Source: Clostridiaceae bacterium (GTDB taxonomy: Bacteria; Bacillota; Clostridia; DSM-8532). From it: a stretch of DNA of 64,000 nt. The stretch lies in assembly GCA_012728095.1 (NCBI GenBank), contig JAAYFU010000007.1, forward strand, positions 23,148 to 87,147. Direction: 5' to 3'. Position 1 is the first letter of the stretch, and each line of letters begins with the position of its first letter. Positions 57,769-64,000 of this stretch are shown here, one piece after another. Position numbers and translations under genes: made by a program. Below the pieces are notes generated by a model. That model did not search any database and was not told the origin of the DNA. It was given only the letters and a program-made list of their open reading frames with translations.

Positions 57769-58467
57769 TTACCATTTTTTGTAGTAGGTTCCACGGTAAT
57801 TGGCGTAGTAATCTCCTCTGCAATCATAACGTTTATCCCATTTGTCATCCTTATAGTCGTACTTGCCATCGTCGTACTTATCGTACTTGTCATATTTGTC
57901 GCACTTTTCGTCTTTCTTTTCATAATCTTTGCCGCATTTACATTTTTCATCCTTATCTTTCTTGTCTTCTTCATCTAAGCAGGGAACAGGAACATGTTCC
58001 GTTCTGACAACCTTGAAGGTAATCTTTACAACGTCTTTTTCCAGCAGGCTGCAGAATACTTTTTGTCCTTTGCACATTGTCTCGTTATGTAAGAAGTCCT
58101 TTTCACCTTCAACGAATGCTTCTAGTAACTCTGCTTTATCGCATTCGTCAAACTTATCGCACCCTATGGGCTTCATTTCAACAAAGCCGCCAAAAGGGAT
58201 CTTGAAGGTGACATGGTGTATTTTGCCGTAGACAACCCCGTCACAAACATCCTCAACGGTTTTGTAAGCAATGTTTTTCCAGATATAAGCGTTGAAAATT
58301 ACTTTACCCGGAATAACATGTGCATCGGTTACAACAACTTTTTTATCAATCTTCTCGATTTTATATATCGGAGGACTGGACGGTGCAAGAGTAATGTCCT
58401 TTTCGACAAAAAACTGTTCCGATCCCTTGCCGACGATAACAGGTACTTGAAGTATTTTCTCCTTCAT
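57769..58467 (-). CDS. DUF3794 (SPOCS-domain) protein with Lys/Asp/Tyr repeat tail
   Basis: 232 residues. Residues about 1-150 form a DUF3794-like beta-rich unit (KIDKKVVVTDAHVIPGKVIF, then NAYIWKNIAYKT, and ITFKVVRTEHVPV), as found in SipL and other clostridial spore-associated proteins. The last 65 residues are low complexity: Lys, Asp and Tyr with Cys (CKCGKDYEKKDEKCDKYDKY repeated KYD units), ending in a Tyr-rich stretch with DYYANYRGTYYKKW. Such a tail could be cross-linked through Tyr and Cys in the spore coat. This is inference. AGGAAGGAG precedes the ATG. Confidence 0.75.
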   Translation of the reverse strand: MKEKILQVPVIVGKGSEQFFVEKDITLAPSSPPIYKIEKIDKKVVVTDAHVIPGKVIFNAYIWKNIAYKTVEDVCDGVVYGKIHHVTFKIPFGGFVEMKPIGCDKFDECDKAELLEAFVEGEKDFLHNETMCKGQKVFCSLLEKDVVKITFKVVRTEHVPVPCLDEEDKKDKDEKCKCGKDYEKKDEKCDKYDKYDKYDDGKYDYKDDKWDKRYDCRGDYYANYRGTYYKKW

Positions 58468-58682
58468 TCAATCACTCCTTCCTGAAATTTTTATGCTTGT
58501 CTTGTCGAACAAGCTCACTACATATTATTCTGGCTAGTCCAATGTTGCTACATCACTTTTTTTATTTTCTCTAATCCTCTGTTTATAAGGGTTGCAGCCA
58601 TATTCAATTTGCATAATAAATCATCTATGTGTCCAAAACTATAACCATAAGAAGAGAACAAAAAGAAAGGAATGTAAAAAAT

Positions 58683-58871
58683 ATGGCTAAAAAGGGCATG
58701 AGAAGGCCGGATCCGGAAGAACCTCACGGCACCGAAAGCAATAAAAAACAACATTTCCATAAAAACGAGGTATTTCCAGTACCCGAACTTCAGGGAAAAG
58801 CAAAGCACTCAAAAGAAAAGGCAAATCCCATCAAATATGACGGCAAGAAGCATACTACATGGTCGCAGTAG
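58683..58871 (+). CDS. Small conserved-type hydrophilic protein, 62 residues
   Basis: Starts MAKKGMRRPDPEEPHGTESN; very basic and hydrophilic, with PVPELQGKAKHSKEKANPI in the middle. The pattern resembles short clostridial proteins of similar length, but I cannot name a family or role. AAAGGA lies 11 bases before the ATG. The minus-strand frame over the same region (58548-58808) looks less plausible. It lies in the divergent region next to the DUF3794 gene and is followed by a terminator. Confidence 0.6.
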   Translation: MAKKGMRRPDPEEPHGTESNKKQHFHKNEVFPVPELQGKAKHSKEKANPIKYDGKKHTTWSQ

Positions 58872-58995
58872 TCGAAACAACGTTAAACCTTGCACTCATT
58901 TTTTCATGTTAACAATCGGGCGGGTGCAAGATTCTAATTTCGAAAGCCTATAAGCATGTAGAAATCTAGCACTTGTCCTAACTATATTGCGGCAT

Positions 58996-59028
58996 AAAAG
59001 AGGGAAGCGCATGCCACTTCCCTCTTTT
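58996..59028. terminator. Bidirectional terminator
   Basis: Twelve-pair stem AAAAGAGGGAAG / CTTCCCTCTTTT with a nine-base loop. It ends the small-protein gene on the plus strand and probably the miniprotein gene on the minus strand. Confidence 0.85.
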
Positions 59029-59082
59029 AATTAAAATATAATTAAAATATCAGAAATAATATAACCGACAGGTTGGCAGTTA

Positions 59083-59178
59083 TTAATTCAATCCCATCAA
59101 AACAATACCTGAGAGTATCGAAAAGATAATTAAAATCGACAATATTGAAACAAGAATTCTCCTGACCCTTTTATTCAT
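59083..59178 (-). CDS. 31-residue membrane miniprotein (Prli42/DUF4044-like)
   Basis: Encodes MNKRVRRILVSILSILIIFS followed by ILSGIVLMGLN. The basic N-terminus (K4, R5, R7, R8 region) and single hydrophobic helix match the pattern of the Firmicutes miniprotein Prli42, about 31 residues, which anchors the stressosome in Listeria, and of related small DUF4044 proteins. GCAGG lies eight bases upstream of the ATG. A terminator lies downstream. The similarity is one of size and layout judged by eye; the family call is uncertain, the small gene itself is likely. Confidence 0.5.
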   Translation of the reverse strand: MNKRVRRILVSILSILIIFSILSGIVLMGLN

Positions 59179-59395
59179 ACAATAAACCTGCCTTTGTTAA
59201 ATAGCTGAAAAGAAGCTTTAAAGCTAATCCAATACTATCTTAGGTAAGAATATATATTTTGTCAACTAAGACACAATCTATAAATCCTATTCCATATTTT
59301 TAATAAAACTTAACTATTTACGGCCATATGATGGATATTTGCGCTATAATAGCTTGTATAATATAACTTTTATAATAAACGTTCGGAGGTCGGAA

Positions 59396-60307
59396 ATGTC
59401 AAGAGAAATCAAAACAGTCCATATTATTGGCCTTGGAGCCGTCGGGGCGACATATGGTTCTATTTTATACGACTATGATAAAAATTGCGTTAAAGTTATA
59501 GTCGATTCTAACAGGCAGCCCAGATATAAGGAAGGTATCGTTATTAATAAAAAGCGATATTTATTTGATTTGCAGGTACCAAAGGACGGGGATCCCAAAG
59601 CCGAGCTTATTATAATTGCCGTTAAAGGACACGATTTACAGGAAGCGATAAAGACAATCGCTCCTATAGTGGGCAGTGACACCATTATTCTTTCACTGCT
59701 TAACGGAATAACCAGCGAGGACACTCTCAGCCGGGCTTTCGGAAGAGACAAGGTGCTTCACGGTTTTTGTGTCGCAATAGATTCAGTGAGAGAAAACGGT
59801 GAGATAATTTTCTCCAACAGCGGCAAAATTGTCTTCGGTGAATATTATCCGGAGGTTAAGGGAAAGGCTGAGCCGGTTGCCCGGTTGTTTTCAAAAGCAG
59901 GCGTAAACTATACCATATCCGGGGATATACTAAAAGAGATATGGTGGAAGTTTATGATGAATGTAGGCATCAATCAAACCTCCGCAATTCTTAGGGCTCC
60001 ATATGGAGTTTATGCTTCAATACCTGAGGCGCAAAAGCTCCTGTATTCGGTTTGCAGAGAGGTCATACCTCTGGCCGAAAAAGAAGGCATATCCCTGTCC
60101 GATGCCGATATAGATGAGTATATAAAAATATTCAAAGGCCTAGCACCTGACGGAAAAACCTCCATGCTGCAAGATATTGAGGCCGGAAGAAAAACTGAGG
60201 TGGCAAGCTTTGCCCTGGAGGTAATCAATCTGGGTAAAAAGCATAATATCCCCACACCGATAAATGAAATGTTGTATTTAATGATTCGTGTCCTCGAACA
60301 GAAATAA
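59396..60307 (+). CDS. panE: 2-dehydropantoate 2-reductase family protein (PanE/ApbA)
   Basis: 303 residues. N-terminal NADPH-binding motif IIGLGAVGATYGSILYDY, the central catalytic Lys in WWKFMMNVGINQTSAILRAP and a C-terminal helical domain with SMLQDIEAGRKTEV (the family's SM-x-QD-x-x-x-x-R-x-x-E motif). Ketopantoate reductase of pantothenate and CoA synthesis, or a paralogue; no panB, panC or panD are adjacent. CGGAGG precedes the ATG; an upstream in-frame codon is not used. Confidence 0.88.
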   Translation: MSREIKTVHIIGLGAVGATYGSILYDYDKNCVKVIVDSNRQPRYKEGIVINKKRYLFDLQVPKDGDPKAELIIIAVKGHDLQEAIKTIAPIVGSDTIILSLLNGITSEDTLSRAFGRDKVLHGFCVAIDSVRENGEIIFSNSGKIVFGEYYPEVKGKAEPVARLFSKAGVNYTISGDILKEIWWKFMMNVGINQTSAILRAPYGVYASIPEAQKLLYSVCREVIPLAEKEGISLSDADIDEYIKIFKGLAPDGKTSMLQDIEAGRKTEVASFALEVINLGKKHNIPTPINEMLYLMIRVLEQK

Positions 60308-60314
60308 AAATAAA

Positions 60315-60360
60315 AGCGGATGCTGTTATTTCAATGATAAACCATGCACCCGCTTTTTTA
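60315..60360 (+). terminator. Terminator of panE
   Basis: Imperfect stem GCGGATGC / GCACCCGC with a long loop, then TTTTTT. Confidence 0.6.
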
Positions 60361-60372
60361 TGTTGTTTACTG

Positions 60373-62790
60373 TCACCAGACACTTACCCGCTTTTCAGGC
60401 AGCAGATACATTTTATCTTCAGGCTGTATGTTATATGTATCGTAGAACTCCTGGAAATTGCGAATCACCATATTTGTTCTGAATTTATAGGGGGCGTGAG
60501 TATCCTGCTGCGCCAGAAGCTGATACATCCTGGGTGTCGCGGTATATCGCCATATACGCCCATTGCTTTCGAAAAACGCTTTATAATCGGCATTGGGAAT
60601 TTCCTTCATGATCTCCAATACACATGCCACCCCACCTATATCAGCAATATTTTCAGATAGGGTCAAATTGCCGTTTACAATAGCGTTAGGCGCTATTTCC
60701 AATTCCTCATACAATTCTGCCACCCTTTTGGTTTTTTCCCGGAAGGTCTCATAATCCTCCTGGGTCCACCAATTGTTCATATTGCCTTTTTCATCGAACT
60801 GGGCTCCGTTATGATCAAATGCATGGGTTACTTCATGGGCGATTATTGCGCCTATTGCCCCCAGGTTCTGCTCACGGGAAGCGTTTACATCATAGAATGG
60901 CGGCTGCAGTATGCCTGCCGGGAAAACTATTTCATTATTCAGCGCATTATAATATGCATTTACCATTTGAGGCGGCATTAACCATCCCGATTTATCTACC
61001 GGCTTGTCCAGTAATGTCCTGGAATGTTTAGCCTGCGCCGATGTTATGGCAAAAATATTTCCCAGCAGGGAACCGCCGTCTTCATAACTTTTCAGTTCGA
61101 TGTCGGCGTATGGATCATCCCAATTGTCCGGGTAGCCTACTTTTATGGTCATGGTTTCAAGTTTTTTTATAGCAGCGGCCTTTGTGCTCTCTCCCATCCA
61201 GTCAAGCCGCTCAATACGTTTTTTGTAAGTTTCTATTATTTCTTTTACCATGTTTTCAACATCGGCTTTAGCTTCGGGAGAGAAATGTTTCTCCACATAC
61301 ACTCTTCCCAGATAACTGCTCATAACGGAATTCAGAAGGTTAAAGGCAATATCCTCATCACTCATGGTACTGCTTAAGCCAAGAAAAACTGTGTTAAAGC
61401 CTGTAATAGCATCCTGGAGGTCTTTTGACAGAAAAGAAGCGGTATTAATGATAAGTCTTGCCCGCACATATGACTTTAACACATCAATATTCTCGTCGCA
61501 GAGAAGCTCGCCTGTCTTGGCCATCAGTTTGACATCGGTTATAATTAAATTTTCAACCGATCCATAGCCAAGGTCAGACATGTATTTTTTTAAATCAACA
61601 TTTTTAAACCATTTTGTCAATTCATCCTTTGTAACCGGATTATAGAGATTTTCAATTTTGCTTGCGTCCTCATTACTTAAAGTGTTTTCTGCCAAAATCA
61701 CTTCAAAATCATAGACGTTTTCGGCCTGAAACTGCGCATCCTCCTGTTGGATTCCTGATGCCGTCAGCATTTGTGCAAGAAAACCTACATACAATTCCTT
61801 TACCTGGGGATTGCCGCTTAATAAGTACGCTGAGTTAAGACCGGTTGATAAACCCTGACCATATAAACTATATTTATTACTGTCCAGTAAATCACCGGAA
61901 GGACTGAAGGTGAAAAGCGGATTAAATCCTGTCTCGTTCTCGAACTTGGCAGCATAGTCAAGCAGTTCCTGAACAGTCTTTACCGCTTCAAATTTATCCA
62001 AATATTCCCTGATAGGCTCTATCCCTTGTTTATTCCGGTTTTCCATATCAAGAATGGTACTGTAGAAATCAGCAAGCTTCTGTTCAATTGTTCCCTTTTT
62101 GTATGTATCCCTGTTCTTATATATTTCATTGGCGATTTTCCTTATTTTGGCATCATTGCTGAGGCTTACTTCCTCAAAAGCTCCAAATCCGGGGTAACCG
62201 GCCGGAAGTTTGGTATTTTTCAGCCATTCATAATTGACCGAATAATAGAAATCATCCTTTAAATCAGTATTCTTTAAATTTCTGACCCTGTCAATAACAG
62301 CATTTAACTGCTCTTGAGTCAGAAGATCATCTGAGCCGAAAAGGCCGTTTCCATATCCACTGATGAGACCGGCTTTTACGAGCCTGTTAACGTCTCCTGA
62401 TACTGATGCCGGCACATCACTGAATACCAGGCTTTCTCTAAGATCAGGAAGTTCCCTTAAGGAGCGGCTTAAGAACATTGCAAATTCAAGACGGGTAACA
62501 TTTCTCTTAAGATCCAGTGTAGTGCCTGTCCCCGCCAGTATGCCGTTTGTAACCGCGATCCCGATTTCATCTCTATACTCTTCTGCGACAGATGATGCAT
62601 CGGCAAAGGCGCTCAAATCATTTTCCGTTTCGTTCAAAGCCCCATATCCTATAGTATTCAGGATACTTACCACTGCCTGCTCCCTTGTTACAAAGCCGCT
62701 GCCGGCAGTGTCTGCCTGAACAGGGAATATGCCAAGACCAATGGTTAAGCAGAGGAATATGGCTAATAGCCTTACTCTAAATCTGTTCAT
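60373..62790 (-). CDS. SLH-anchored M13-family (neprilysin-like) metallopeptidase
   Basis: 805 residues. Signal peptide (LLAIFLCLTIGLGIFPVQA), then three SLH-like repeats up to about residue 170 (REQAVVSILNTIGYG, RLEFAMFLSRSLRELP, GDVNRLVKAGLISGYGNGLF), then a full M13 peptidase domain. Zinc site HEVTH at 652-656 with the third ligand Glu in LSENIADIGG, and an NAYYNALNNEIVFPAGILQP segment typical of the family. An extracellular peptidase held at the cell wall by SLH binding. Start chosen at the ATG after AAGGAAG; an upstream ATG 12 codons earlier is less likely. Confidence 0.92.
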   Translation of the reverse strand: MNRFRVRLLAIFLCLTIGLGIFPVQADTAGSGFVTREQAVVSILNTIGYGALNETENDLSAFADASSVAEEYRDEIGIAVTNGILAGTGTTLDLKRNVTRLEFAMFLSRSLRELPDLRESLVFSDVPASVSGDVNRLVKAGLISGYGNGLFGSDDLLTQEQLNAVIDRVRNLKNTDLKDDFYYSVNYEWLKNTKLPAGYPGFGAFEEVSLSNDAKIRKIANEIYKNRDTYKKGTIEQKLADFYSTILDMENRNKQGIEPIREYLDKFEAVKTVQELLDYAAKFENETGFNPLFTFSPSGDLLDSNKYSLYGQGLSTGLNSAYLLSGNPQVKELYVGFLAQMLTASGIQQEDAQFQAENVYDFEVILAENTLSNEDASKIENLYNPVTKDELTKWFKNVDLKKYMSDLGYGSVENLIITDVKLMAKTGELLCDENIDVLKSYVRARLIINTASFLSKDLQDAITGFNTVFLGLSSTMSDEDIAFNLLNSVMSSYLGRVYVEKHFSPEAKADVENMVKEIIETYKKRIERLDWMGESTKAAAIKKLETMTIKVGYPDNWDDPYADIELKSYEDGGSLLGNIFAITSAQAKHSRTLLDKPVDKSGWLMPPQMVNAYYNALNNEIVFPAGILQPPFYDVNASREQNLGAIGAIIAHEVTHAFDHNGAQFDEKGNMNNWWTQEDYETFREKTKRVAELYEELEIAPNAIVNGNLTLSENIADIGGVACVLEIMKEIPNADYKAFFESNGRIWRYTATPRMYQLLAQQDTHAPYKFRTNMVIRNFQEFYDTYNIQPEDKMYLLPEKRVSVW

Positions 62791-62958
62791 TTTTGATCTA
62801 CTTCCTTTCATAATTCCTACTAACATTATTACATATTACCTATGATTTTGTCTGTAAATTGCCAGGCTATCCGGCACATATTCGCTATTTAAGTTCCAGG
62901 TATATTTATGGTTCATATTACAAATGCTTTATATTAATTGCTGTTCAGGTGATTTTTC

Positions 62959-63363
62959 ATGATTCTGAAATATATCAGACTAAAACCGACAATATATTTT
63001 TTTCTAAGAGAGAGTGAGCCTTCAGAAACCATCCGGGAAAAACTTTGCGGGTCCGAAACACCTTTGATGTGTTTTTCGTCATTTCGCGATGAAATGATAA
63101 TGACGGAAAAGAGATTCCTGATTGCAGACAGAAAGGGATTCTCCGGTAAAAAAATCCGGTATATTTCCATTCCCTACAGCAGCATTACGTTTTATACAGT
63201 AGGCATAATCGGCGGTCTTGACCTTGATGCCGAAATACTGCTCAATTTAAGGGGTAATGTCAAAATTCAGCTGAGGTTTTTAAGGAGCAAGGAGATAATG
63301 CAAAGTATCCATAAAGCTTATGAGATTATTACTTCATATTTCATCTGCAATAGCTTAAATTGA
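62959..63363 (+). CDS. Bacterial PH-domain protein
   Basis: 134 residues, essentially one bacterial pleckstrin-homology-like domain: ETPLMCFSSFRDEMIMTEKR, FLIADRKGFSGKKIRYISIP, the YSSITFYTV strand, GLDLDAEILLNLRGNVKI and a final helix MQSIHKAYEIITSYF. Small single-domain PH proteins are widespread in Firmicutes and are cytoplasmic; no function is fixed. AGGTG seven bases before the ATG supports the start. It is divergent from the M13 peptidase gene. Confidence 0.8.
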   Translation: MILKYIRLKPTIYFFLRESEPSETIREKLCGSETPLMCFSSFRDEMIMTEKRFLIADRKGFSGKKIRYISIPYSSITFYTVGIIGGLDLDAEILLNLRGNVKIQLRFLRSKEIMQSIHKAYEIITSYFICNSLN

Positions 63364-63384
63364 ATAATTCACTCCTGATATATA

Positions 63385-63426
63385 AAGGGACTGCCTTAAA
63401 GAAGACTCTTCAAGGCAGCCCCTTAC
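63385..63426. terminator. Bidirectional terminator
   Basis: Stem AAGGGACTGCCTT / AAGGCAGCCCCTT with one mismatch and a loop with GAAGACTCTTC that can pair further. Shared by the PH-domain gene and the DUF47 gene, which converge here. Confidence 0.8.
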
Positions 63427-63440
63427 TAAACCATATTAAT

Positions 63441-63926
63441 TTAAGTCTTGGATACTATGATCTTTTGTACTATATCAGCTACATCTTCACATTTGTCAAG
63501 GGCAGATTCCAGTTGATCGTATAACCTTTGCCAAATTATAATCTTTTTTGCATCCGTCTCATATTGGAAAAGATTTCGCATTGCCGTGAAATAAACTTTG
63601 TCCCCGGCTTCTTCAATATTATTAATCTCAATAATCAGATCGTTGATTTTCTTAAACTCTTTCTTGAAATTTTTCAAGGTTTTCATCAGTTCTTCAAGTT
63701 TAACGCAGGCATCAACAACAAACCCCATCAGAGTCTGAGCCGATTCATTAACATGACTTACGCACATCATATGGGTTATATTGGCTACTGAGTCTATACT
63801 GTCAGTAATATTCTCAATCTCTTTTATTATCTCAACAATATCCGAACGGTCAATAGGAGTGATAAATGCCTCTTGATAAAGTATAATATTTTTCGCAAAT
63901 TCATAAAGGCCCAATAGAAATGACAT
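63441..63926 (-). CDS. DUF47 (PhoU-like, Pit accessory) protein, N-terminally short
   Basis: 161 residues. The four-helix PhoU-like fold of DUF47 is clear from FITPIDRSDIVEIIKEIENI onward, with IEEAGDKVYFTAMRNLFQYE and ALDKCEDVADIVQKIIVSK at the end. Family members are usually about 205 residues, with about 45 more residues of first helix before the FITPIDR motif. Here the start ATG is only 23 residues before it and no other frame upstream carries the missing part, so the gene is shortened or recently decayed. DUF47 proteins work with Pit phosphate permeases; none is visible before the window ends. The ATG has only a weak binding site. Confidence 0.75.
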   Translation of the reverse strand: MSFLLGLYEFAKNIILYQEAFITPIDRSDIVEIIKEIENITDSIDSVANITHMMCVSHVNESAQTLMGFVVDACVKLEELMKTLKNFKKEFKKINDLIIEINNIEEAGDKVYFTAMRNLFQYETDAKKIIIWQRLYDQLESALDKCEDVADIVQKIIVSKT

Positions 63927-63989
63927 GGCCGTACCCGTTTGGTAGAATTAAGTTACCACACAAAAATCAACCAAAGGAGGTTACGAACC

Positions 63990-64000
63990 ATGTCAGATAA
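63990..64000 (+). CDS. Start of a gene cut by the window end
   Basis: AAAGGAGG nine bases before ATG-TCA-GAT at the right edge. The first residues are Met-Ser-Asp; nothing more can be said. Confidence 0.45.

Larger units (their letters stand above)
58872..59338. other. Intergenic region with terminator and miniprotein gene
   Basis: Holds the terminator at 58996-59028 and the 31-codon gene at 59083-59178, described separately. A longer imperfect inverted repeat CTTGCAC / GTGCAAG spans about 58889-58931. The rest is AT-rich with no other gene seen. Confidence 0.6.

Noticed and set aside
57688..57978. Plus-strand open frame resembling a small membrane protein (runs of V, I, F, L)
   Set aside because: It is antisense to the Lys/Asp-rich tail of the DUF3794 protein; complement of AAA/GAC-type codons gives false hydrophobic runs.

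Overview
The window reads as a stretch of core chromosome from a spore-forming, anaerobic member of the Clostridia. The signs are a CotJABC spore-coat operon, a DUF3794 (SPOCS-type) protein, a YerC-type TrpR relative next to secA, pyruvate:ferredoxin oxidoreductase, a pyrophosphate-type phosphofructokinase, S-layer-homology (SLH) surface proteins, and typical Clostridia orphans (DUF4364, DUF4363/DUF421, FtsA-domain protein). The gene set recalls the cellulolytic Ruminiclostridium/Acetivibrio relatives, but a species cannot be named from sequence reading alone. I found no phage, no intact insertion sequence and no CRISPR array. Most genes lie on the minus strand.

Layout. 0-1.2 kb: 5' end of trmK, two tRNAs with promoter and terminator, an XRE regulator. 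1.4-7.2 kb: a class A penicillin-binding protein, an rRNA methyltransferase and a nucleoside kinase. 7.5-12 kb: cotJABC, two decayed gene remnants, a YgjP-type metallopeptidase, an amidohydrolase, DUF421-DUF4363. 12-19.5 kb: energy metabolism (PFOR, PPi-PFK), a degenerate receiver/GGDEF protein, a membrane TPR protein. 19.6-31.3 kb: secA with a TrpR-like gene, ogt, argJ, a lone CheW, a diguanylate cyclase, an FtsA-like protein with repeated C-terminal modules, nth and glgA. 31.5-44.1 kb: pnp, rpsO, pgsA, rimO, a serA-LUD operon under a tandem glycine riboswitch, ftsY and smc. 44.1-51.6 kb: a truncated SLH/transglutaminase gene, then citrate synthase, a HAD phosphatase, isocitrate dehydrogenase and aconitase (the oxidative branch of the TCA cycle, probably for 2-oxoglutarate and glutamate). 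51.9-57.7 kb: DUF4364, GNAT, YdcF, a lipoprotein cyclophilin, then a redox group of thioredoxin, an Fnr/Crp-type regulator and a CoA-disulfide-reductase/rhodanese fusion. 57.8-64 kb: a DUF3794 protein, two very small proteins, a panE-like reductase, an SLH-anchored M13 peptidase, a PH-domain protein and a shortened DUF47/PhoU-like protein.

The most useful observations are regulatory: (1) a tandem glycine riboswitch in front of serA rather than gcv genes, with a dispersed palindromic repeat lodged between aptamers and terminator; (2) a near-identical 15-base motif upstream of both trx and the CoA-disulfide reductase, flanking an Fnr/Crp-type regulator gene; (3) an rpsO leader whose hairpin loop can pair with its own Shine-Dalgarno sequence; (4) a strong inverted repeat over the -35 box of the TPR-protein gene; (5) a 31-residue membrane miniprotein gene. 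I did not find anything that is clearly a wholly new multi-gene system.
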